Positions 37,504 through 45,845 of a DNA stretch of 64,000 bases are shown here, one piece after another. Position 1 is the first letter of the stretch. Every line of letters begins with the position of its first letter. The DNA is from Corallococcus sp. EGB (lineage in GTDB: Bacteria > Myxococcota > Myxococcia > Myxococcales > Myxococcaceae): positions 6,235,356 to 6,299,355 of the forward strand of contig NZ_CP079946.1 in NCBI RefSeq assembly GCF_019968905.1, read 5' to 3'. The notes under the pieces were generated by a model that saw nothing but the letters and a program-made list of their open reading frames with translations, made no database searches and had not been told where the DNA came from. A program made the position numbers and the translations under genes.

Positions 37504-39024
37504 ATGTCGACGTCCGCCGCCAAACTCAAGCTCCCCTCGGGCCCGTCCCGGCACGTGTACGACGTCATCGTGTTGGGCAGTCAGGTCGGAGGCGCGCTCG
37601 CCGCCGCGCTCCTGGCGAAGCGCAGCCACCGCGTGTTGCTGGTGGAGCACGACGGCATGGGGCCCGGCTACGAGCACGACGGCTTCGTGCTGCCCTACGC
37701 CCCGTTCGTCGCGCCGCCCCTCAAGGCCATGCCCGCCGTGGAGGAAGCCCTCACCGAGCTGGGGCTGTCCACCGTCATCGGCCGGGCGCTGCGCCCGCAC
37801 GCGCCGGAGCTCCAGCTGGTGCTGCCGAAGAACCGGGTGGACCTGTCCGGGGACGCCACCCGCCGCCGCGCGGAGCTGACGCGCGAGTTCGGCGAGGCCG
37901 GCGAGGGCATCCAGGGCGCGCTCACCGGCAGCGCCGCGCAGCACGAGGCCACCGACGCCTTCTTCAAGGCCGGGCCCCAGCTGCCGCCCGACGGCTTCTT
38001 CGAGGGCTGGAAGCTCAAGGGGCAGATCAAGGAGCACCCGGCCCTGGAGGCCGCGCCCCGGCTCGCGGGGGATGATCCGGCGCTGTCGCTGGTGCGCGGC
38101 CTGCTGCCCTTCCTCGTCCACCTGGAGAAGCCTGGCGCGCCCCTGGCGCAGACGCGGGCCCTGTCCCAGGTGCTCACCGCGCCATCCACCTACCCCGGCG
38201 GCATGGACGCCCTGCGCGACGTGCTCACCCGCCGGCTGACGGAGCTGGGCGGCGACGTGCTGGGCCGCGACAACCCGGCGGGCTTCATCGTGGAGGAGCT
38301 CGCGTTCGAGGGCAGCAAGTTCTCCGGCGTGAAGCTGGTGCGCTCGGACACGCTGTACCGCGCGTCGTGCCTGGTGACGGCCACGGACTCCGGGGCGCTG
38401 CGCCGGCTGGTGACGGACAAGAAGCACCACCGCGGCCTGCTGGAGCACCTGGATCAGTCCAACATCAAGTCGCTGCTCTTCAGCGTGAACTGGGTGGTGC
38501 CGGAGGCGGCGCTCCCGCGCGGCATGGGCGAGCTGGTGCTCCTGGACACACAGGACCCGGAGCTGGGCCCGCTGCTCGTGCAGCAGCACCCGGCGCGCAC
38601 CGCCGGGGCCACCGGGCACAAGGACGTGGAGGGCGTGCGCGTGGTGTGCGCGGGCGCCTTCGTCCCGGCCTCCGCTCGCGAAGAAGGAGAGGAGCACCTC
38701 CGGGCGCTCGCGAGCCGCATCGAGGAGCACCTGGACCGGCTGATGCCCTTCACGAAGCAGCACCGCGCCCTGCGCTCGGTCCCCTACCTGGACGCCGGGG
38801 GGGTGCGTGGCAGCCGGCTCATGCCCCACCCGCTCTACACCTTCGAGACGGAAGCCTTCCTGGGCGTCACGGGGTTGAAGCAGCGCACCCCCGCGAAGAA
38901 CGTGATCCTGGCGGGCCGTGAAGTCCTGCCCGGCCTCGGCCTGGAGGGCGAGCTGTTGGCGGGCATGCGGGCCGCGCGGCTGGTGCAGGAGATGTTGAAC
39001 AAGAAGGATCCGCTCAAGCGATAG
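37504..39024 (+). CDS. FAD-dependent oxidoreductase, phytoene desaturase-like
   Basis: Encodes 506 aa from ATG 37504 (GTG 37498 possible). The N-terminal Rossmann segment YDVIVLGSQVGGALAAALLA ending in VLLVEHD is an FAD-binding motif with an unusual Gly-Ser-Gln-Val-Gly-Gly core. The middle contains YPGGMDALRDVLTRRLTELGG, as in phytoene desaturase and amine-oxidase-like enzymes. The C-terminal NVILAGREVLPGLGLEGELLAGMRAARL closes the FAD site. There is no signal peptide. It could act on carotenoids or another hydrophobic substrate, but no carotenoid genes are nearby. It is followed after 105 bases by rpmB. Confidence 0.82.
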   Translation: MSTSAAKLKLPSGPSRHVYDVIVLGSQVGGALAAALLAKRSHRVLLVEHDGMGPGYEHDGFVLPYAPFVAPPLKAMPAVEEALTELGLSTVIGRALRPHAPELQLVLPKNRVDLSGDATRRRAELTREFGEAGEGIQGALTGSAAQHEATDAFFKAGPQLPPDGFFEGWKLKGQIKEHPALEAAPRLAGDDPALSLVRGLLPFLVHLEKPGAPLAQTRALSQVLTAPSTYPGGMDALRDVLTRRLTELGGDVLGRDNPAGFIVEELAFEGSKFSGVKLVRSDTLYRASCLVTATDSGALRRLVTDKKHHRGLLEHLDQSNIKSLLFSVNWVVPEAALPRGMGELVLLDTQDPELGPLLVQQHPARTAGATGHKDVEGVRVVCAGAFVPASAREEGEEHLRALASRIEEHLDRLMPFTKQHRALRSVPYLDAGGVRGSRLMPHPLYTFETEAFLGVTGLKQRTPAKNVILAGREVLPGLGLEGELLAGMRAARLVQEMLNKKDPLKR

Positions 39025-39129
39025 CGTGTCGCTTCGGATCCGGCTGGATTTCCGGCCTGTTTCTGGTAGGGTCCGCCGCTCTTTTATGGGCTGCTGTCGA
39101 ACGCCCCAGTTTTCAAGGAGTTAGCAGTC

Positions 39130-39321
39130 ATGGCGTGGAAGTGCGACCTCTGTGGGAAGCGTCCGCTGGTGGGTAACAACGTCAGCCACGCGAACAACAA
39201 GACCAAGAAGCGGACCCTCCCGAACCTGCAGAAGCTGCGGGCGAACGTGAACGGCTCCGTGGAGCGCGTTCTGGCCTGCACCCGCTGCATCAAGGCGGGC
39301 AAGGTGACCAAGGCCGCCTGA
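39130..39321 (+). CDS. rpmB: 50S ribosomal protein L28, zinc-ribbon form
   Basis: Encodes 63 aa from ATG 39130 with AAGGAG nine to ten bases upstream. The sequence [20 protein letters not shown] and the C-terminal [10 protein letters not shown] identify L28. Two CxxC pairs mark the zinc-binding (C+) form, which in many bacteria has a zinc-free paralogue induced by zinc starvation. It is smaller than the 78-aa E. coli protein, as is usual for this type. The strong ribosome site agrees with high expression. Confidence 0.95.
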   Translation: MAWKCDLCGKRPLVGNNVSHANNKTKKRTLPNLQKLRANVNGSVERVLACTRCIKAGKVTKAA

Positions 39322-39344
39322 AGTCCGGGAGCCATCCGGTGGGC

Positions 39345-40271
39345 ATGACGCGCGCTCGAAAGTCCGCGCTTCCGCCCACCGAACGGCTCCATCCCCGTGC
39401 GGACGACCTGGACCTCCTCCCTGTCGAGGCGGTTGTCCGACGGCTGCATCAAGAAGACCTGATCGCGCTTCGCGCGGTCCGTGAAGCGTTGCCGTCCATC
39501 GCGGCGGCGGCCCGGGCCGTGGCGGAAGCGTTGCGCGCTGGTGGCAGGCTGCTCTACGTGGGCGCGGGCACCAGCGGCCGGCTCGGCGTGCTCGACGCGA
39601 GCGAATGTCCCCCCACCTTCGGCGTCCCGGCGACGCGGGTCCAGGCTGCCATTGCCGGTGGCCGGCGGGCCCTGACGCGCGCCGTGGAGGGCGCCGAGGA
39701 CGACGTCGCCGCGGGGGCCCGGGCGGTGCGGGCGTTCCGGGCGACGGCGCGGGACGTGGTGTGCGGCATCTCCGCGTCGGCCTCCACGCCCTATGTCCGG
39801 GGCGCGCTGGACGAGGCCCGCGTGCGCCACGCGCAGACGGTGCTGGTGTGCTGCAACCCGCCTGGCCCGGGCATGCGCGCGGACACGGTGGTGCTGGCGC
39901 GCACGGGGCCGGAGGTGGTGGCGGGCTCCACGCGGCTCAAGGCGGGGACGGCGACGAAGCTGGTGCTCAACGCCATCACCACCGCGGCCTTCGTGGCCCT
40001 GGGCCACGTGTACCGGGGACGCATGGTGGACGTGCGCCCGACGAACACGAAGCTGCGGGCGCGGGCCGCGCGGATGGTGGCGGAGCTGACGGAGCTCCCT
40101 CCCGCGCGAGCCGGAGCGCTGCTCGACGCCGCGGGGGGCAACGTGAAGCTGGCGCTGGCCATGCACTTCACGGGGCTTCCGGCGGCCCAGGCCCGGCGCC
40201 GGCTGAAGGATGCGGGCCTGCGAGGGCTCGAACGCCCAGCGGCCTCCCGAGCAGCCCCGCGCCGGCGCTGA
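39345..40271 (+). CDS. murQ: N-acetylmuramic acid 6-phosphate etherase
   Basis: Encodes 308 aa from ATG 39345 (GTG 39339 is in frame). It cleaves the lactyl ether of MurNAc-6-phosphate to give GlcNAc-6-phosphate, a step in peptidoglycan recycling. The SIS domain shows GGRLLYVGAGTSGRLGVLDASECPPTF (broken here into well-known blocks GAGTSGRLG and ECPPTF), GISASASTPYV and GSTRLKAGTATKLVLN. The C-terminus has the GGNVKLAL helix. The end is Arg-rich. It lies 146 bases before anmK, whose product makes its substrate. Confidence 0.93.
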   Translation: MTRARKSALPPTERLHPRADDLDLLPVEAVVRRLHQEDLIALRAVREALPSIAAAARAVAEALRAGGRLLYVGAGTSGRLGVLDASECPPTFGVPATRVQAAIAGGRRALTRAVEGAEDDVAAGARAVRAFRATARDVVCGISASASTPYVRGALDEARVRHAQTVLVCCNPPGPGMRADTVVLARTGPEVVAGSTRLKAGTATKLVLNAITTAAFVALGHVYRGRMVDVRPTNTKLRARAARMVAELTELPPARAGALLDAAGGNVKLALAMHFTGLPAAQARRRLKDAGLRGLERPAASRAAPRRR

Positions 40272-40417
40272 AGCGCGCCCTGCTCTCTCCGAAAATCGAC
40301 AGCCCGCCGTCCATCCGCTGAACACGAGCCCCTGTCCGGGCGTCATTCTCCAACAGGGAGGGTGCCCCTCCGGGCCGGGGGCCGGCGGGCGTGGGAGCAG
40401 GCCCTTAGACTTGGGGC

Positions 40418-41581
40418 ATGCACCCCGCCACGACATCCGCTCCCTCCCTGCCCCCGCGGCTGTGCGTGGGCGTGCTGTCCGGCACGAGCGTGGACGCGGC
40501 GGACGCGGCCCTGTGCCGTGTGGAGGGCACAGGCGCGGACGTGAGGCTCCAGCTGCTCGCGCATGTCTCCCACCCCTTCACGCCGGAGCTCGTCTCGCGG
40601 GTGCTGGGCCCGCAGGATGCCCGCAGCCTCTGCGCCCTCAACTTCGAGCTGGGCGAGCGCTTCGCGGATGCGGTGCTCGCTGTCATCGCGCGCGCGGGCG
40701 TGAAGCCCGGAGACATCCACGTCGTGGGCTCGCACGGCCAGACGATGGCCCATTTGCCCCCGGACCTGTCCCCCATCGCCTCCACGCTCCAGATTGGCGA
40801 GGCGGCCGTCATCGCCGAGCGCACCGGACTGCCCGTCGTCAGCGACTTCCGCACCCGCGACATGGCCGTGGGCGGACAGGGCGCGCCGCTCGTGCCGTAC
40901 ATGGACTGGGCCGTCTTCCGGAACCGCGAGCGTCCGGACGTCACGCGCGCGTTCCTCAACCTGGGCGGCATCGCCAACATCAGCGTCGTGGGCGAGCACA
41001 TGGACGACACGCTCGCGTTCGACACCGGGCCCGCGAACATGGTGCTGGATGGCCTGGCGCGCCGGGTGACGAAGGGACAGCTCGCGTGCGACCGGGACGG
41101 CAGCCTGTCCTCCCGGGGCGAGGTGCTCCCGGGGCTCCTGGAGGAACTGCTCGCGCACCCGTTCCTCGCGCGCCCTCCCCCGCGCAGCGCGGGCCGCGAG
41201 GGCTTCGGCGAGCCGCTGGTGGACCGGCTCTGGGCGGCGGCCCCGAACCGGCCCCACGACTTGATGGCCACCGCGCGCGCCTTCACCGTGGAGGCCACCG
41301 CGCGCGCCTTCGACACGTGGATCCGCCCCCGCTTCCCCCGGCTGGAGGCGGTGTATGTCTCTGGCGGCGGGACGCGGAACCCGGTGCTCATGGCGGACCT
41401 GCGGGCGCGGCTGGCCCCGGTGCCGCTGGAGCGGCTGGACGTGCTGGGCTTCCCCGAGGAGGCGAAGGAGGCGGCCCTCTTCGCCCTGCTCGCGGCCGAG
41501 CACCGGGCCGGGACGCCCGCGAATGTTCGCCCCGCAACTGGCGCCGGGCGCCGAGTCGTTCTAGGTAAGCTGACACCGTGA
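40418..41581 (+). CDS. anmK: anhydro-N-acetylmuramic acid kinase
   Basis: Encodes 387 aa from ATG 40418. It opens and phosphorylates 1,6-anhydro-MurNAc to MurNAc-6-phosphate, the substrate of MurQ. Motifs are GVLSGTSVDAADAALC at the start, VGSHGQTMAHLPP (catalytic region), FLNLGGIANISVV, AFDTGPANMVLD and VYVSGGGTRNPVLM. It is full length. Its stop shares GTGA with the start of the MglA-like GTPase gene, coupling a cell-wall recycling enzyme to a small G protein. Confidence 0.95.
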   Translation: MHPATTSAPSLPPRLCVGVLSGTSVDAADAALCRVEGTGADVRLQLLAHVSHPFTPELVSRVLGPQDARSLCALNFELGERFADAVLAVIARAGVKPGDIHVVGSHGQTMAHLPPDLSPIASTLQIGEAAVIAERTGLPVVSDFRTRDMAVGGQGAPLVPYMDWAVFRNRERPDVTRAFLNLGGIANISVVGEHMDDTLAFDTGPANMVLDGLARRVTKGQLACDRDGSLSSRGEVLPGLLEELLAHPFLARPPPRSAGREGFGEPLVDRLWAAAPNRPHDLMATARAFTVEATARAFDTWIRPRFPRLEAVYVSGGGTRNPVLMADLRARLAPVPLERLDVLGFPEEAKEAALFALLAAEHRAGTPANVRPATGAGRRVVLGKLTP

Positions 41582-42732
41582 GCAGCGTGAACCTGATGGC
41601 CCGCGAAGTGGCCGCGAAGATCGTCTTCTACGGCCCCGGCCTGTCGGGGAAGACGACGTCCCTGCGAAAGATCTACGAGACCGTTCGCCCGGCCCACCGC
41701 GGAGAGATGATGTCCATCGCCACCGAGGGCGACCGGACGCTCTTCTTCGACTTCCTGCCGGTGAAGGTGGAGCGCGTGGGCGACTGCTCCGTGCGCCTGG
41801 CCCTCTACACCGTGCCCGGACAGGTCTTCTACAACGCCACCCGCAAGCTGGTGCTCCAGGGCGCGGACGGCGTCGTGTTCGTGGCGGACTCGCAGGCGGA
41901 GGCCATGGACGCCAACCGCGAGTCGCTCTCCAACCTGGAGGAGAACCTCCTGGAGAACGGCATCCGCCTGGACCGCTTCCCGCTGGTGATGCAGTGGAAC
42001 AAGCGGGACCTGGACCACGTCCTCTCCGTGGAGGAGCTGCGCCGGGAGCTCAACCCGCGCGGCGTCCCCGACTTCGAGACGGCCGCCACCAACGGCCGCG
42101 GCGTGATGGACGCGCTCAAGACCATCACCCGGCTGGTCATCAAGGACCTGCGCGCCAAGCGCATCGTCCCGCCGCCCCGCCCCGCCCCGCCGCCTCCCGG
42201 GAGCGCTCCCGCGGGCCTGGAGGCGCAGCTCTCGCAGCACCTGAGCCAGCGCCAGCCCCCGGCCGCGACGCCGACCGCCGCCACCGCGAGCCCCGCGGCC
42301 ACCGCGAGTTCCTCCATCGCCACGCCCGTGCCCCGCACGCTGACGGCGCCCGCTCCGCCCCGCGTGGAGCCCGCCACCGTGCCCGTGGTGGCGCCGAACA
42401 CGGGCAGCAAGCTCCTGGGCCCCACGAGCGCGCTGGCGCCGGGGGACCTCTTCGACCACGCCCGGGCCGCGGAGGCCGCCTTCACGGCTGGGGACTACAC
42501 CACCTGCGTCACCGCCTGCACCGACGCCGTCCGCCGCGCCATGGCGTTCGCGGGCGAAGGCACCCTGGCCCAGCAGGCCTTCCTGCTCCACGTGGACGGT
42601 TCGGACCTGCTGCGCCTGCAGGGCCTGTCCACGCTGCCGCAGCTGCGCGTGGATGACGCGGCCTTCGCGCTCTACGTCCTCATGCAGGTCTTCGTGCGGC
42701 TCAACGCCGTGGGGCTTCCGACCGCCGGGTGA
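41578..42732 (+). CDS. MglA-like small GTPase with long C-terminal extension
   Basis: Encodes 384 aa from GTG 41578. Residues 1-195 are an MglA-type Ras-like GTPase: Walker A GPGLSGKTT at 19-27, TEGDRTLFFDFLP (switch I), LYTVPGQVFYNATRK (switch II) and QWNKRD (base specificity). MglA itself ends at about 195 residues. Here a Pro/Ala/Thr-rich linker (~200-290) and a C-terminal helical domain (~295-384; LFDHARAAEAAFTAGDYTTCV) follow. MglA sets the polarity and motility motors of myxobacteria; this relative is not mglA itself. The extension may be an effector or localisation module. The start overlaps the anmK stop. Confidence 0.88.
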   Translation: MSSVNLMAREVAAKIVFYGPGLSGKTTSLRKIYETVRPAHRGEMMSIATEGDRTLFFDFLPVKVERVGDCSVRLALYTVPGQVFYNATRKLVLQGADGVVFVADSQAEAMDANRESLSNLEENLLENGIRLDRFPLVMQWNKRDLDHVLSVEELRRELNPRGVPDFETAATNGRGVMDALKTITRLVIKDLRAKRIVPPPRPAPPPPGSAPAGLEAQLSQHLSQRQPPAATPTAATASPAATASSSIATPVPRTLTAPAPPRVEPATVPVVAPNTGSKLLGPTSALAPGDLFDHARAAEAAFTAGDYTTCVTACTDAVRRAMAFAGEGTLAQQAFLLHVDGSDLLRLQGLSTLPQLRVDDAAFALYVLMQVFVRLNAVGLPTAG

Positions 42733-42740
42733 TTCGCGGG

Positions 42741-42764
42741 GGGCACGGCTCGCGGGCCGTGCCC
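42741..42764. terminator. hairpin between convergent GTPase and PATAN genes
   Basis: GGGCACGGC (42741-42749) pairs perfectly with GCCGTGCCC (42756-42764) around a six-base loop. It lies in the 44 bases between the converging genes and could end transcription from both sides. There is no U-tract, so it may act by structure or with Rho. Confidence 0.45.
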
Positions 42765-42776
42765 GGGGGCCCCGCC

Positions 42777-43862
42777 TCAGCGCGGGAGCGTGAGCTGCAA
42801 CAGCCCCATGCGGTGCAGCTTCGCCAGCGTCTTGAGCGTCTCCAGCTCGCGCGCGGGGCTGGCCAGCACCACCGTGGACACGTCCCACGTCCCGCTGATG
42901 AGCCCGGCGATCTGCCGCTCCTCCGGCTTGAGCATCACCATGGCCTGCGGGGACTGGATCAGCTGCGGCACCACCAGCGGCGGCAGGTCCGCGTAGAGGG
43001 CGGCCACGTGCTCGCGCTGCACCAGGCGCGCGAACTCGCGCACGCGCCGGTCCGCGGGGTCGCTGGCCAGCAGTGACGCGCACACGATGCCGGCCGCGTC
43101 GTACTGGCCCTCGCGCATCAGCACCGCGCCCTTCTCCAGCATCTCCGCCACCGGATCCGCTTCCACCTGCGGCGCGCCGTCCACCTCCACCAGCTTCGCG
43201 CGCAAGAGCTCGTGCACCCGGCGCGTCACGGAGGAGCGCGACACGCCCATGGACAGCCGCAGCCGCCCCAGGTTCTGCGGCGTCGTCGTCAGCGCCAGGA
43301 TGATCCGGTGCATCAGCGGCTGGCTGGGGCTGGGCGGCGCCAGCGCCTTCACGCTCAGCGCGTCGATGGGCAGCGCCTTGTCCACGTCCCCCTGCTCGTC
43401 CACCCAGCGCAGGGACTCGAAGAGCAGCTCGCGGATGCTCATGTCGGACGGCACCCAGTCCTCACCGGTGCGGTCCGCGTCCTCGGTCCAGTGGAAGGTG
43501 CCCTGCCCCGCGATGGTCAGGTCCGTCATCGCGGCGAACAGCTCCTCGCGGCCCAGGTCGCGCACCCAGCGCGCCTGCACGCCGTGCGCGTCGAAGGCCG
43601 CGTCCACGTCCGGCGTGCGCGCCAGCTCGTCGAACGCCGACAGCACGCGCGTGCCCGTCGCCAGCTTCGGCAGGGACAGCAGGCGCGCCACCCGGCCGCG
43701 CAGCCCTTCGCTCGCGGTGGCGCCCACCTGGCCGGACAGGAGGAACAACTTGCGCTCGCCTGCCTCCCACGACAGCTGCAGCGTCCCCGTCTTGCGGGAG
43801 CTGTCGAGCCATTGAAGGAACTCGGGGAGCGGGTAGCTGAAGAGGTCGCCGTGGATGGCCAT
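42777..43862 (-). CDS. DUF4388 (PATAN)-domain protein
   Basis: Encodes 361 aa from ATG 43862. The N-terminus MAIHGDLFSYPLPEFLQWL followed by SSRKTGTLQLSWEAGERKLF is the DUF4388/PATAN fold. The domain occurs widely in cyanobacterial and myxobacterial signalling proteins and is linked to small GTPases and chemosensory systems. The middle (~185-235) contains a possible winged-helix segment (LGRLRLSMGVSRSSVTRRVHELLRAKLVEV). A helical TPR-like part and a second compact domain with ISGTWDVSTVVLASP follow. There is no signal peptide. It is convergent with the MglA-like GTPase gene, and a functional link is possible. Confidence 0.82.
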   Translation of the reverse strand: MAIHGDLFSYPLPEFLQWLDSSRKTGTLQLSWEAGERKLFLLSGQVGATASEGLRGRVARLLSLPKLATGTRVLSAFDELARTPDVDAAFDAHGVQARWVRDLGREELFAAMTDLTIAGQGTFHWTEDADRTGEDWVPSDMSIRELLFESLRWVDEQGDVDKALPIDALSVKALAPPSPSQPLMHRIILALTTTPQNLGRLRLSMGVSRSSVTRRVHELLRAKLVEVDGAPQVEADPVAEMLEKGAVLMREGQYDAAGIVCASLLASDPADRRVREFARLVQREHVAALYADLPPLVVPQLIQSPQAMVMLKPEERQIAGLISGTWDVSTVVLASPARELETLKTLAKLHRMGLLQLTLPR

Positions 43863-43894
43863 GCGTGTCGGTTTCGAGGATACAGTCCCGGACC

Positions 43895-44830
43895 GTGCGC
43901 GTCGCGGTCCTGTTCATCGACGGGGTGGGCATTGGACGGAAGGACCCGGCCGTGAACCCGCTCGCGGACCGCGACCACCTCCTGGCCTGGTTCCAGGACG
44001 CCCCCGTCCCCCTCCTGCCGCACGGCGGCGTGGGGCTCGCGGTGGACCCCACCTTCGGCGTGCCCGGCCGGCCCCAGTCCGCCTCCAACCAGACGGCCAT
44101 CCTCACCGGCGACCCCGCTCCCGTCCTCGTGGGTGGCCACGTGCTGGGCTACCCCAACGCCGCCCTGAAGGAGCTGCTCGCGGAGCGCTCCATCGTGCGG
44201 CGCCTCAAGGCCGCGGGCCGCACCGCCACCTTCGCCAACGCCTACCCGGCGCCCTACCTGGACGCGCTCGGCGTCCCCCGCCGCCCGTCCACGTCCCCGC
44301 CGGAGTTCACCCTGTCCGAACGCGCCGCGCGCAAGGTGCGGCCCTCGGCCGCGAAGCTCGCCTTCGCCGCGGGAGGCGAGGCGCTGCGCACGCTGGACGA
44401 CGCTCGCGCGGACGACGGCCTCACGCACGACATCACCGGCGCCGCCGCTCGCGCGCACGGGCTGGACGTGCCCCACCGCACGCCCGAGGAGGCCGCGGCC
44501 CTCTTCTGGCGCATCGCGGGCCGGGCGGACTTCACCTTCTTCGAGCACTACCTCGCGGATGAGGCCGGCCACGCGCGGGACTTCGCCGCCGCCAGGCAGG
44601 CGCTCGACACCTTCGACGCCTTCCTGCGCGCCGTGGCCGCCACCCGGCCTGGCGACGCGCGCGTGCTCGTGTGCACCGACCACGGCAACGTGGAGGACCT
44701 GTCGGTTCGAGGACACACCGTGCACGCCGTCCCCATGCTCTACTTCGGCCCCTCCGCTCCGGAGGTAGCGTCGTTCTCCACCGTCGCGGATGTGGGCCGC
44801 GCGGTGATCCGCTGGCTCGGGGCCAACTAG
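43895..44830 (+). CDS. metalloenzyme-superfamily protein (iPGM/alkaline phosphatase fold)
   Basis: Encodes 311 aa. GTG 43895 is used because VAVLFIDGVGIG follows at once; an upstream GTG at 43865 would nearly touch the divergent PATAN gene. VLFIDGVGIG carries the first metal Asp, SASNQTAILTG lies where the nucleophile (Ser) sits in phosphoglycerate mutases, and VLVCTDHGNVEDLSVRGHT has the DH metal pair and a later His. It is shorter than iPGM (~510 aa) because the large cap domain is reduced. A phosphatase or phosphotransferase role is likely. The peptidase lipoprotein gene starts 11 bases later. Confidence 0.84.
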   Translation: MRVAVLFIDGVGIGRKDPAVNPLADRDHLLAWFQDAPVPLLPHGGVGLAVDPTFGVPGRPQSASNQTAILTGDPAPVLVGGHVLGYPNAALKELLAERSIVRRLKAAGRTATFANAYPAPYLDALGVPRRPSTSPPEFTLSERAARKVRPSAAKLAFAAGGEALRTLDDARADDGLTHDITGAAARAHGLDVPHRTPEEAAALFWRIAGRADFTFFEHYLADEAGHARDFAAARQALDTFDAFLRAVAATRPGDARVLVCTDHGNVEDLSVRGHTVHAVPMLYFGPSAPEVASFSTVADVGRAVIRWLGAN

Positions 44831-44841
44831 AGGGACGTGGG

Positions 44842-45807
44842 ATGCGGGTGGGCGGTACCGGACGAGGGAGCCTGCTGCTGCTCGCCGTGATGGGGCTCCT
44901 GTCCGCGTGCGCCTCCGCGCCTCTCAAGGCCACCGCCCCCACGGACGCGCTGGCGCTGCCCCACGGCGAGTTCTTCTTCCAGCACTCCGCGAAGGACGCC
45001 CAGGCCACGGAGATGGTCCGCCGCGCGGTGGAGAACGCCGGCCCCCGCCTGTCCCGCTGGGGCTCGTTCCAGGAGCCTGTCACCCTGATCATCCACCCCA
45101 ACCACGCCGCCCTGGAGCGCGCCGCCCACCGCCCCGGCTACGACTTCCTGCGCGCCTGGGCCCGCTACGAGCAGGTGGAGGTCCAGAGCCCCCGCACGTG
45201 GACGCGCGCGGGCGCCACGCAGAGGCAGGTGGACGAGCTGCTCCTGCACGAGCTCACCCACAGCCTCATGTGGCAGGCCTCCGCCACCGTGTCGGACTGG
45301 ACGAGGAAGGGCATCCCCCTGTGGTTCAGCGAGGGCATGGCCTCGTACACCGCCGGCCAGGGCTACCGCGTCCCCAGCCTGGAGGACCTGTCCCGCTTCC
45401 TCCACGACCACCCCCAGGCGGATCCGCTCGCACGCGCCGAGTCCCTCTACGAGACGGAGAACGCCACCGTCTACGGCGCCGCCCACCACGCCTTCACCTT
45501 CCTCATGGAGCGCTACGGTGAGGCGCGCGTGCGCGGCATCCTCGCCGCCATGCGCCGGGGCCAGGACTTCACCGGCGGCTTCCTCGCGGCCATTGGCCTG
45601 CCTGTGGACGCCTTCCTCCGCGACTTCCGCCGCTACGTGTTCCTGCGCGGCTTCAAGGGGGGCCGGTTGACCCCACTTCCCTCCCCTCCCCGCCCGGAAG
45701 CGCGCGGAATTCCTGGGATGCCTCAGCTCCCACCGTCATCCGCCCCACATTCGCCCACTTCCGCGCCATCGGAGACAACTCCGAGGGCTCCAAGTCCGAC
45801 AAGTTGA
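44842..45807 (+). CDS. zinc peptidase lipoprotein (HELTH gluzincin-like)
   Basis: Encodes 321 aa from ATG 44842. The lipoprotein signal ends LLSACAS. The catalytic segment LLLHELTHSLMWQ gives HExxH, and the third zinc ligand is probably the Glu of PLWFSEGMASYTAG, as in peptidase-MA/M1-like gluzincins. The upstream region VTLIIHPNHAALERA and the downstream SLYETENATVYGAAHHAF fit this family. The last ~50 residues are Pro/Ser-rich and poorly conserved in type. They run to a stop that overlaps the in-frame upstream part of the GH13 gene. It is probably anchored on the outer or inner membrane and faces the periplasm. Confidence 0.83.
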   Translation: MRVGGTGRGSLLLLAVMGLLSACASAPLKATAPTDALALPHGEFFFQHSAKDAQATEMVRRAVENAGPRLSRWGSFQEPVTLIIHPNHAALERAAHRPGYDFLRAWARYEQVEVQSPRTWTRAGATQRQVDELLLHELTHSLMWQASATVSDWTRKGIPLWFSEGMASYTAGQGYRVPSLEDLSRFLHDHPQADPLARAESLYETENATVYGAAHHAFTFLMERYGEARVRGILAAMRRGQDFTGGFLAAIGLPVDAFLRDFRRYVFLRGFKGGRLTPLPSPPRPEARGIPGMPQLPPSSAPHSPTSAPSETTPRAPSPTS

Positions 45808-45845
45808 GCAAGCCCGCCATGCGTGGGCCGCCGGAGGATTGCCCC

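Noticed and set aside
41578-42732. Calling the GTPase mglA
   Set aside because: It has a ~190-residue extension, and mglA is normally paired with mglB, which is absent here.
45804-45806. TTG start of the GH13 gene overlapping the peptidase stop
   Set aside because: GTG 45846 has a GGAGG eight bases upstream and the intervening residues look non-coding.
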